In this document: piece by piece, positions 1 to 5,103 of the stretch
How positions within the stretch are numbered: position 1 is the stretch's first letter
Layout of the letters: every line of letters begins with the position of its first letter
NCBI GenBank assembly: GCA_030669465.1
Contig: DAOVDN010000095.1
Location: forward strand, 1 to 5,621
Length of the DNA stretch: 5,621 nucleotides
Reading direction: 5' to 3'
From: Desulfobacterales bacterium
GTDB lineage: Bacteria; Desulfobacterota; Desulfobacteria; Desulfobacterales; ETH-SRB1
The notes under the pieces: generated by a model
The model's database searches: none
Seen by the model: the letters and a program-made list of their open reading frames with translations, nothing else
Told to the model about the DNA's origin: nothing
Made by a program: the position numbers and the translations under genes

Positions 1-168
1 TGGGTGCTGTCTTTTGCGGATGAGGCAAAAGTGGTTAAGCCAAAGTGGCTGGTGGAAGAGATGGAGAAAACCGTAGGGAGGATGCAAGAAGTTTATACGA
101 GGAGCAGGAGTTGTCCAAAAATGTCTGCTACGAAGACGTTATCCCGGAAAGAGAAACAGAAGGTCTGA
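1..168 (+). CDS. WYL-domain transcriptional regulator, C-terminal fragment (5' end outside window)
   Basis: Frame 1 is open from the first base to a TGA at 166-168 and gives 55 residues. The first 32 or so (beginning WVLSFADEAKVVKPKWL and running to MQEVY) match the usual end of WYL-domain proteins, where a W-L-S-F-G strand is followed by 'V-x-x-P-x-W-L' and a helix ending in a Leu/Val-Tyr pair. WYL proteins (YafY/PafBC type) normally have an N-terminal winged helix and a ligand-sensing WYL domain and act as DNA-binding regulators; only the last part of the WYL-side C-terminal extension is seen here. The basic tail after the Tyr (about 23 residues, rich in Lys, Arg and Ser) is longer than typical and may be lineage-specific. 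The target genes cannot be inferred. The assignment rests on a short segment. Confidence 0.72.
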   Translation, partial: WVLSFADEAKVVKPKWLVEEMEKTVGRMQEVYTRSRSCPKMSATKTLSRKEKQKV

Positions 169-376
169 AGGAGCTGAAGGACTCCGGCTTCAGATCGGAT
201 GATTTGTTTCTGGTGACCAGAGACACCGATAAAGAACTGGACCGGATAAGATTCGTCCCCCTTTGGGAGTGGCTTCTAAGCTGGAACTTTTTTTGAGCAT
301 GGATTTTCATTCCGATATTCATGGTAGCGCTTTATGCTTGCGGATTTTTTCTTGTGGCGAAGATAGGAGACTGAGG
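169..376. other. Gap between convergent genes, no convincing gene
   Basis: This stretch separates the end of the WYL gene from the end of the minus-strand radical SAM gene. A plus-frame open stretch that overlaps the WYL gene and ends at 296 has a protein-like part at its 3' end (LKDSGFRSDDLFLVTRD), which faintly recalls the 'L-K-x-x-G-x-x-x-D-D-I-x-V-V' pattern of general-stress/low-temperature-induced proteins. It lacks a plausible start of its own, and its first half is the WYL gene read out of frame. It may be a gene remnant. I see no clear intrinsic terminator; the T-run at 288-294 has no convincing GC-rich stem before it. Confidence 0.4.
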
Positions 377-1327
377 TTAATGGCTGAGAATTTTGTTCGA
401 GACTTGATTGCCTTTTTCCCCAATTAGATTCCCCTGCCATGAATTCCGCTTTTCCAATGTATTTCTTATAAGGGCAAGTGTTTCCGTCTTTTTAAGGGAC
501 CATGCCGGCGCAACAAGTTCTTCAGGATGAGGATCTCCGGTAAGACGCTGAATTACCATATTCTGCGGGATAAGTTCTAGAAAATCACAGACAATATCCA
601 CATATTCCTGCTGCTCAAGGCATCTGTACTCTCCTACGCTGTAGAGCTTTTCAAGCTTTGTTCCTTTGATAACGTAGAGAAGGTGGAGCTTAATACCGTC
701 TATTCCCATGTCCGCAACTCTTCTTGCAGTTTCAAGCATCTGACTTCTATCTTCATTGGGAAGTCCTAAAATAATATGAGCACATATCTTTATCCCTCTG
801 TTTTTGGTTATATCCACTGCCTTTTCGAAACTTTGAAAGTCATGACCCCGGTTTATAAAGGCAAGCGTTTTATTATGGGTAGACTGCAGTCCGTATTCGA
901 TCCAAACAAGGTAGTTTCTTGTATAACCTTGCAGAAGTTTCAGAACGTGTTCGTCCACGCAATCGGGTCTTGTGCCGATTGAAAGGCCAACCACATCCTC
1001 TACTGCCAGAGCCTCTTCATAAAGGCCTTTGAGCCTGTCAAGCGGAGCATATGTATTGGAAAATGACTGGAAGTAGGCTATAAACTTTTTAGCCTTGTAT
1101 CGTTTTGAAAGTCCTTTTTTCCCTTTGATGAGCTGATCTGTAACGGAAAGCCCTTTTGCGTAAGCGCCGGTTCCGGATCCTCGTGCATTGCAGTATATGC
1201 ACCCTTTGGTTGAAATCGTGCCGTCTCTGTTCGGGCATGAAAGCCCGGCATCTATGCTTATTTTCTGGACCCTGCACCCGAATATACTTCTAAGATAGGT
1301 GTTTAGATCATTATATCTTTTATTCAT
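377..1327 (-). CDS. TIGR01212/YhcC-family radical SAM protein
   Basis: This 316-residue protein is close to the length of E. coli YhcC. The cluster-binding motif is C-x11-C-x2-C (Cys31, Cys43, Cys46, starting CPNRDGT), the wide-spaced form typical of this family rather than the usual C-x3-C-x2-C. Other family blocks are YFQSFSNTYAPL near 85, IGTRPDC near 117-123, WIEYGLQS near 142-149, NRGH near 159, HIILGLPNE near 184, KLHLLYVIKGTKL near 213 and QRLTGD near 260. The fold is expected to bind a [4Fe-4S] cluster and S-adenosylmethionine and to act in the cytoplasm; the substrate is unknown, though the family is related to Elp3-type enzymes. The frame stays open upstream to an ATG at 1372, but those codons lie in a transposon-like repeat, so the ATG at 1327 (MNKRYNDLNTYL) is preferred; an ATG at 1336 is also possible. 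No strong ribosome binding site precedes any of them. The gene is divergent from mnmG and convergent with the WYL gene. Confidence 0.93.
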   Translation of the reverse strand: MNKRYNDLNTYLRSIFGCRVQKISIDAGLSCPNRDGTISTKGCIYCNARGSGTGAYAKGLSVTDQLIKGKKGLSKRYKAKKFIAYFQSFSNTYAPLDRLKGLYEEALAVEDVVGLSIGTRPDCVDEHVLKLLQGYTRNYLVWIEYGLQSTHNKTLAFINRGHDFQSFEKAVDITKNRGIKICAHIILGLPNEDRSQMLETARRVADMGIDGIKLHLLYVIKGTKLEKLYSVGEYRCLEQQEYVDIVCDFLELIPQNMVIQRLTGDPHPEELVAPAWSLKKTETLALIRNTLEKRNSWQGNLIGEKGNQVSNKILSH

Positions 1328-1340
1328 GATAAACATTCCG

Positions 1341-1436
1341 GTAACAGTCCAGCCACTAAGGCACAAAGGCACAAAGAAGGGATATGAATTTTAAGAGAAT
1401 TATATTATAATCTTGGTGTCTTGGTGTCTTTGTGGC
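1341..1436 (-). mobile_element. Truncated MITE-like element, copy A
   Basis: The left end (1341-1360) matches the 20-bp terminal repeat of the intact element at 3625-3838 with one change (C for T at 1349). The rest reads as the reverse complement of that element: a GGCACAAAG repeat, then GGGATATGAATTTTAAGAG, an AT-rich palindromic core with TATAAT on both strands, and a TTGGTGTC tandem. Similarity stops at 1436, where the outer 12 bp of the right terminal repeat should follow but do not, and no target duplication is seen. It lacks the inner insertion found in the other copy and has one extra 9-bp GCACAAAGG unit. It encodes nothing and would depend on a transposase supplied elsewhere. Confidence 0.8.
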
Positions 1437-1459
1437 AAAAATATTGCACATCCCACCGC

Positions 1460-1488
1460 TTGACCTGAGTGTAAAGCAGTTGTATACA
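1460..1488 (+). promoter_or_regulatory. Putative sigma70 promoter for mnmG
   Basis: TTGACC at 1460-1465 and TATACA at 1483-1488 are separated by 17 bp, close to the TTGACA/TATAAT consensus. Transcription would begin near 1495 and give a leader of about 100 nt that includes the palindromic repeat at 1513-1586. It lies in the only non-repeat part of this gap, which supports its being the ancestral promoter. This is pattern recognition only. Confidence 0.5.
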
Positions 1489-1512
1489 TATTTACAAGGA
1501 CGTTATCAAGCT

Positions 1513-1586
1513 TTTAGGGATTGAGGAATTACAATCAATAGAATACCTTCAATTCCTAAATTCCTCAATCCCTAAATTCCTAAATT
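1513..1586. repeat. Palindromic repeat (inner-module type) in the mnmG leader
   Basis: An 18-bp perfect inverted repeat (1513-1530 and 1559-1576, arm TTTAGGGATTGAGGAATT) encloses a 28-bp centre containing GAATACCTTC. A further CCTAAATT unit follows, ending 10 bp before the mnmG start codon. The sequence is related, in reverse orientation, to the insertion nested in the MITE at 3690-3799 (shared GAAGGTATTCTA-type centre and TTTAGGAA/TTGAGGAA units). It looks like a small independent repeat family. As RNA it would form a long AU-rich hairpin just before mnmG. Confidence 0.75.
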
Positions 1587-1596
1587 AATATACAAT

Positions 1597-3474
1597 ATGG
1601 TTTTTTATCAGAAAAAATACGATATTATTGTTGTAGGTGCAGGTCATGCCGGGTGTGAGGCTGCGCTTGCATCAGCCAGAATGGGGTGCAGCGTTCTTTT
1701 TATGGCAATAGATCTTGACAAGGTGGCTGCAATGCCTTGCAGCCCGTCCATAGGCGGAATGGCAAAGGGTCAGCTTGTAAAGGAGATAGACGCTCTGGGC
1801 GGCGAGATGGCAAGGATTACAGACAAAACAGCCATACAGTACAGAACTCTGAATACAAAAAAAGGGCCTGCAGTTCATTCATCAAGGACACAGAACGACA
1901 AGATCCGCTATCATATGGCCATGAAGGCTGTTATAGAAAAGCAGCCTGGCCTTGACCTCAAACAGGCAATGGTTGAGAGGCTTGTTGTGGATGGCGGCAG
2001 GATTGCGGGTGTGGAAGATCAGACAGGATTCGGGTACCAGGCACAAGCTGTTGTTCTGGCTACAGGAACATTTTTAAGTGGTTTGATCCATATAGGGTTT
2101 AATTCAATCGAGGCCGGAAGAGCTGGTGAGTTTGCATCTTATAGCCTCCCTGAGCACCTGAAAGAACTGGGCTTTAAGCTCGGAAGGATGAAGACGGGCA
2201 CACCTCCAAGGCTTAAAAGATCGAGCATTGATTTTTCAATGTTTACAAAGCAGGATACAGAGCAGGATCCAACGCCATTTTCATTTTTTACTAAAAAGAT
2301 CACCATGCCTCAGGTCCCAAGCTATATTGGACATACCAATAAGAACAGCCACAGGATAGTACAAGAGAATCTTAAACGCAGTGCTTTGTATGGAGGGATC
2401 ATAAAAGGAATTCCCGCCAGGTACTGTCCTTCATTTGAGGATAAGATAGTCAGGTTTCCTGATAGGGAGAGACATCAGGTAATCCTTGAACCGGAAGGTA
2501 TTGATACTGAGGAAATCTATGCCAGCGGCCTTGGAAACAGCCTTCCGATAGAGATCCAGATAGAGTTTGTCAGGTCAGTTAAAGGACTGGAAGAGGCCGA
2601 GATCATGCGGCCTGCATATGCCATAGAATACGACTATGTCAATCCTTTACAGCTTAAACCCAGTCTTGAGTCAAAGCTGGTTTCAGGGCTTTTTATGGCC
2701 GGTCAGATCAACGGGACATCAGGTTATGAAGAGGCTGCCGGTCAGGGAATATGGGCGGGCATCAATGCTGCATGCAAGGTTCAGGGGAGACCGCCGTTTA
2801 TTCTGGACAGGTCTCAGGCCTATATGGGCGTTATGATAGATGACCTTGTTACAAGGGGTACACGTGAACCGTACCGCTTGTTTACATCAAGAGCAGAATA
2901 CAGGCTTATGCTGCGGGAAGATAATGCAGATCTAAGATTAATGGAAAGAGGGCATGAACTCGGTCTTATCGATAACAACACGTTAAAAGATGTGAAAGAG
3001 AGAAAAAAACAGATTGCAAAAGAGATAAAAAGAATAAAAGGGACTGTAATAAAGCCTTCAAAAGAGACAAATGATTATTTGCGAAATCGCGGCACAAGAC
3101 CTGTAGACAACGGGATATATCTTGATCAGCTTCTGAAAAGAGCCGAGCTGGATTACCATACTGTGGAAGCATTGGCCAAAAGCCATGAAAATATCGGCAA
3201 AAGGGTCGCCGGGCAGGTGGAGATAGAGATCAAATATGAAGGCTATATTAAGAGACAGTTGATGGAGATTGAAAAGTTCAAGAATTTGGAAAGGATAAAG
3301 ATGCCGGAAGGTTTTGATTTTACCAGGGTGCACGGTCTTTCAAACGAACTAAGAGAAAAGCTTTCAAGGATTCAGCCAACTTCTCTTGGTCAGACATCCC
3401 GCATTGATGGAATCACACCTGCGGCTATTTCTATGCTCATGATTGCTATCAAAGCTTTTGAGAAAAAAGGTTAA
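1597..3474 (+). CDS. mnmG: tRNA uridine-5-carboxymethylaminomethyl(34) synthesis enzyme MnmG (GidA)
   Basis: This 625-residue protein has the full length of the family. MnmG is an FAD enzyme that, with the GTPase MnmE and using methylene-tetrahydrofolate and NADH, adds the carboxymethylaminomethyl or aminomethyl group to C5 of the wobble uridine (U34) of tRNAs reading two-codon boxes. Seen here: the FAD dinucleotide-binding motif GAGHAGCEAA at 14-23; PCSPSIGGMAKGQLVKE at 47-63 with Cys48; the family block RMKTGTPPRL at 197-206; RYCPSFEDK with Cys277; GQINGTSGYEEAAGQG around 368-383, the second FAD-contact region; and GTREPYRLFTSRAEYRL at 421-437. Cys48 and Cys277 correspond to the two functionally important cysteines of E. 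coli MnmG (47 and 277). The C-terminal helical domain, which binds MnmE and tRNA, is present to the end. The ATG at 1597 is the only sensible start, yet no Shine-Dalgarno sequence precedes it: the repeat ends 10 bp upstream and the remainder is AT-rich. No mnmE or rsmG neighbour is visible. Confidence 0.98.
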   Translation: MVFYQKKYDIIVVGAGHAGCEAALASARMGCSVLFMAIDLDKVAAMPCSPSIGGMAKGQLVKEIDALGGEMARITDKTAIQYRTLNTKKGPAVHSSRTQNDKIRYHMAMKAVIEKQPGLDLKQAMVERLVVDGGRIAGVEDQTGFGYQAQAVVLATGTFLSGLIHIGFNSIEAGRAGEFASYSLPEHLKELGFKLGRMKTGTPPRLKRSSIDFSMFTKQDTEQDPTPFSFFTKKITMPQVPSYIGHTNKNSHRIVQENLKRSALYGGIIKGIPARYCPSFEDKIVRFPDRERHQVILEPEGIDTEEIYASGLGNSLPIEIQIEFVRSVKGLEEAEIMRPAYAIEYDYVNPLQLKPSLESKLVSGLFMAGQINGTSGYEEAAGQGIWAGINAACKVQGRPPFILDRSQAYMGVMIDDLVTRGTREPYRLFTSRAEYRLMLREDNADLRLMERGHELGLIDNNTLKDVKERKKQIAKEIKRIKGTVIKPSKETNDYLRNRGTRPVDNGIYLDQLLKRAELDYHTVEALAKSHENIGKRVAGQVEIEIKYEGYIKRQLMEIEKFKNLERIKMPEGFDFTRVHGLSNELREKLSRIQPTSLGQTSRIDGITPAAISMLMIAIKAFEKKG

Positions 3475-3549
3475 AGCTCAAAGCTCAAAGCTCAAAGCTC
3501 AAAGCTCAAAGTTGAAAGCTCAAAGCTCAAAGCTCAAAGCTCAAAGCAT
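3473..3549 (+). repeat. Tandem array of a 7-bp repeat (AAAGCTC)
   Basis: There are eleven units in direct head-to-tail order: five perfect AAAGCTC (3473-3507), one variant AAAGTTG (3508-3514), four perfect (3515-3542) and a partial last one (AAAGCAT). The first unit shares two bases with the mnmG stop codon TAA (3472-3474). The array is non-coding. The near-identity of the units suggests recent expansion or ongoing slippage. There are no spacers, so it is not a CRISPR array. Confidence 0.95.
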
Positions 3550-3579
3550 ATAGAAGGATTGGTTGCAGCGTCGATATCC

Positions 3580-3608
3580 TTGACACTCAAAGAGTTTCAA
3601 CTTATCTT
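3580..3608 (+). promoter_or_regulatory. Putative promoter for the dnaJ-family gene
   Basis: A perfect -35 box TTGACA (3580-3585) is followed after 17 bp by TATCTT (3603-3608, four of six -10 positions). Transcription would begin near 3615, just before the target duplication of the MITE, so the element would lie inside the leader. Removing the element and one target copy would leave a leader of roughly 60-70 nt. The weak -10 box keeps confidence moderate. No CIRCE operator or heat-shock sigma-32 promoter was recognised. Confidence 0.4.
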
Positions 3609-3624
3609 AAGTTAATGATTTTTA

Positions 3625-3838
3625 GTAACAGTTCAGCCACTAAGACACCAAGACACCAAGATTATAATATAATTCTCTTAAAATTCATAATTTAGGAATT
3701 TAGGGATCCGCTTCGCTTAATTGCGAATTTAGGAATTTAGGAATTTAGGGATCGAAGGTATTCTACTGATTTTAATTCCTCAATTCCTCAATTCCTCAAT
3801 CATATCCCTTCTTTGTGCCTTAGTGGCTGAACTGTTAC
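3625..3838 (+). mobile_element. Intact 214-bp MITE, copy B, with 8-bp target duplication
   Basis: The ends are perfect 20-bp inverted repeats: GTAACAGTTCAGCCACTAAG at 3625-3644 and its reverse complement at 3819-3838. Exactly outside them lie identical 8-bp direct repeats GATTTTTA (3617-3624 and 3839-3846), the mark of transposition. The interior has 9-bp tandem units, an AT-rich core and a second nested repeat, and no open reading frame long enough to be a transposase. Ends starting with GTAA together with 8-bp duplications are characteristic of IS66-family elements, so a non-autonomous element moved by an IS66-like transposase is the best guess; other families also make 8-bp duplications. 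It lies 62 bp upstream of the dnaJ-family start codon. Confidence 0.88.
3690..3799. repeat. Secondary insertion nested inside MITE copy B
   Basis: This 110-bp block has units of TTTAGGAA at the left (repeated again after an interruption at about 3705-3725) and three tandem ATTCCTCA-type units at the right, so its two ends are imperfect inverted repeats. It is flanked by the 5-bp direct repeat TCATA (3685-3689 and 3800-3804). Copy A of the MITE reads straight through this point with one TCATA (TATGA on the plus strand, 1383-1387), so the block was inserted into an ancestral element of about 99 bp. It is related to the free-standing repeat at 1513-1586. Confidence 0.8.
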
Positions 3839-3885
3839 GATTTTTATTTTTTCTGAGTCCCTTAAATCCTAACATATAGTGCGAT

Positions 3886-3890
3886 AAGGA
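3886..3890 (+). promoter_or_regulatory. Ribosome binding site of the dnaJ-family gene
   Basis: AAGGA is placed 10 nt before the ATG at 3901, slightly far but acceptable, with a further AGG directly at the start codon. It supports the chosen start and lies outside the MITE. Confidence 0.6.
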
Positions 3891-3900
3891 AAATTGCAGG

Positions 3901-4815
3901 ATGTCAGAGACGGATTATTATAAAATACTCGGTGTAAACAAAGAAGCTTCCGATAAAAAGATCAAAAGCGCTTATCGTAAGCTTGCGATGAAGTATCATC
4001 CCGATCATGCCAAAGGAGATAAAAACGCCGAAGAAAAATTTAAAAAAATAAGCGAAGCTTATGCTGTTTTGAGTGATAAGGAAAAACGTAAACAGTATGA
4101 CACATTCGGTTCGAGCGGATTCCGGCAGCGCTATTCACAGGAAGATATCTTTAAAGGGTTTGATTTTTCCAGTCTTTTCAAAGAGTTCGGATTTGGTGGG
4201 GCAGACTTCTTTGCCGGCAGAGGCGGCGCGCGTTTTTCGTTTGGCGATGAGACTATATTTGGCGCTCGTCCAGGACAACAGCGGGCCCAGTTAAAAGGAT
4301 CTGATCTTATATATGAACTTCCGTTAACATTACGAGACCTTGCAACAGGGACCAGCAAGATTATATCCTTTCAACATGGTGGGCGTTATGAAAAGATAAC
4401 AGTAAAAATTCCAAAGGGAATGATTTCAGGAAAGAGACTTCGCCTTGCAGGAAAGGGCGAACCGAGTCCATATGGAGGCCCTTCTGGGGATCTTTACATC
4501 AAAGCCAAAGTACTTAGTGATCCGGTTTATAGTGCTAAAGGATATGACCTTTATATAAACCGGGAGGTAAAGTTGACCGAGGCCATTCTTGGGACAAAGA
4601 TATCTGTTCCGACTATTGACGGCAGGAAATTAAGCTTAAAAATACCTTCCGGAACAAAGCACAAAACCAAAATGCGCCTTTCCGGTCATGGACTTCCTCA
4701 TGCAAAGGATAAAAGAAAAGGCGATCTTTATGTAGTTGTCTATGTCAATATGCCCAGTGTGCTTACAGAGGAACAAAAAAAATTGATTAAAAAGTTAGCA
4801 GAAAACGGCCTGTAA
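3901..4815 (+). CDS. DnaJ/CbpA-type Hsp40 co-chaperone without zinc finger
   Basis: This 304-residue protein has the layout of CbpA-like (type II) J proteins. The N-terminal J domain is at about 5-67 (start DYYKILGV), with the HPD motif at 33-35 that triggers ATP hydrolysis by Hsp70 (DnaK), and ends in [10 protein letters not shown] Gly/Phe-rich linker follows at about 84-125. Then come two substrate-binding beta-sandwich domains, about 133-208 (including [20 protein letters not shown]) and about 209-292 (including [18 protein letters not shown] and LSGHGLP). The four CxxCxGxG repeats of classical DnaJ are absent, and the protein has no cysteine at all. CbpA-type proteins deliver misfolded clients to DnaK in the cytoplasm. 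No dnaK, grpE or cbpM is nearby, so this is likely an auxiliary J protein rather than the main DnaJ. The start is supported by AAGGA upstream. Expression may be affected by the MITE just upstream. Confidence 0.95.
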   Translation: MSETDYYKILGVNKEASDKKIKSAYRKLAMKYHPDHAKGDKNAEEKFKKISEAYAVLSDKEKRKQYDTFGSSGFRQRYSQEDIFKGFDFSSLFKEFGFGGADFFAGRGGARFSFGDETIFGARPGQQRAQLKGSDLIYELPLTLRDLATGTSKIISFQHGGRYEKITVKIPKGMISGKRLRLAGKGEPSPYGGPSGDLYIKAKVLSDPVYSAKGYDLYINREVKLTEAILGTKISVPTIDGRKLSLKIPSGTKHKTKMRLSGHGLPHAKDKRKGDLYVVVYVNMPSVLTEEQKKLIKKLAENGL

Positions 4816-4828
4816 CAGGGCAAATTTA

Positions 4829-4857
4829 TTGACAAGACAGCCTATTCAATATATTAT
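4829..4857 (+). promoter_or_regulatory. Strong sigma70-type promoter upstream of hpt
   Basis: A perfect TTGACA (4829-4834) and TATTAT (4852-4857) are separated by the optimal 17 bp. It begins only 14 bp after the dnaJ-family stop codon. Transcription would begin near 4864, giving hpt a leader of about 240 nt, unusually long for a salvage enzyme gene. It is the best promoter match in the window. Confidence 0.65.
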
Positions 4858-4872
4858 AGTAATTTATGGAGA

Positions 4873-4988
4873 GATGGAGTGCTGGGCGAAAAGTGCCTAA
4901 AGTATATTAAAGTGCCTAAAGTTAAGGTATTCTGCCTATTTTAAAACCCGCCCTAGCACTATCCACCACGCTGGCTGGTAGATAGTGC
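4873..4988 (+). other. Structured leader with two competing inverted repeats
   Basis: A stable hairpin can form from 4956-4968 and 4976-4988: 13 positions, one C-A mismatch and a 7-nt loop (arm GCACTATCCACCA). The same left arm can instead pair with upstream sequence: 4873-4888 (GATGGAGTGCTGGGCG) is complementary to 4949-4967 apart from small bulges and one mismatch. The two pairings exclude each other. The region would be transcribed from the promoter at 4829. It may be a regulatory RNA leader, or simply another palindromic repeat element; no known riboswitch class (including the purine type) was recognised. Confidence 0.45.
4890..4922 (+). repeat. 14-bp direct repeat in the hpt leader
   Basis: AAAGTGCCTAAAGT occurs at 4890-4903 and again at 4909-4922, separated by 5 bp (ATATT). 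The pair sits in the loop of the larger inverted repeat 4873-4888/4949-4967. It resembles other short tandem repeats in the gaps of this window. No function is evident. Confidence 0.85.
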
Positions 4989-5014
4989 CAGCTCTGGGCC
5001 AGGCTTTCAAGTGA

Positions 5015-5058
5015 GCTAACTTGTCTGGTAAAAGTTAAAAAAGGCGCGCTAACTTGTC
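5015..5058 (+). repeat. 11-bp direct repeat with a shared complementary segment
   Basis: GCTAACTTGTC occurs at 5015-5025 and 5048-5058. Between the copies lies AAGTTA (5032-5037), complementary to the TAACTT inside either copy (5017-5022 or 5050-5055). Two short AU-rich stems are therefore possible, only one at a time. They are weak and could be chance; the direct repeat could also be a protein-binding site. Confidence 0.6.
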
Positions 5059-5086
5059 AGCTTAAACCACTGCCAGCCACATTATC

Positions 5087-5094
5087 AGGGGGTG
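5087..5094 (+). promoter_or_regulatory. Ribosome binding site of hpt
   Basis: AGGGGGTG resembles the anti-Shine-Dalgarno complement GGAGGTG and ends 9 nt before the ATG at 5104. It favours that ATG over the in-frame GTG at 5092 and TTG at 5098, which lie within or too close to it. Confidence 0.65.
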
Positions 5095-5103
5095 CATTTG
5101 ACT

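Noticed and set aside
45..296. Plus-strand open reading frame of 83 codons
   Set aside because: Its first 40 codons are the WYL-domain C-terminus read in another frame, and no ribosome binding site or family match supports it as a gene.
1328..1372. Longer N-terminus of the radical SAM protein starting at 1372
   Set aside because: The extra residues are encoded mostly by the terminal repeat of the MITE-like element and match no family sequence.
1672..1955. Open frames overlapping mnmG in other frames on both strands
   Set aside because: They are shadows of the well-conserved mnmG reading frame, with no family features.
3473..3549. CRISPR-like array
   Set aside because: The units are 7 bp and contiguous, with no spacers and no cas genes.
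3625..3838. Small protein-coding gene or intrinsic terminator in the repeat region after mnmG
   Set aside because: No frame gives a supported protein, and the inverted repeat arms are about 175 bp apart with no adjacent GC stem and T-run. Transposon-end structure plus target duplication explains it better.
4954..4990. CIRCE (HrcA) heat-shock operator suggested by TAGCACT...AGTGC near a dnaJ-family gene
   Set aside because: The arms do not match TTAGCACTC/GAGTGCTAA, the spacing is far longer than 9 bp, and the site is downstream of the dnaJ-family gene.
4816..5103. Known riboswitch, T-box or tRNA gene in the hpt leader
   Set aside because: No conserved core of a known class and no tRNA cloverleaf was recognised; only generic hairpins and repeats are visible.
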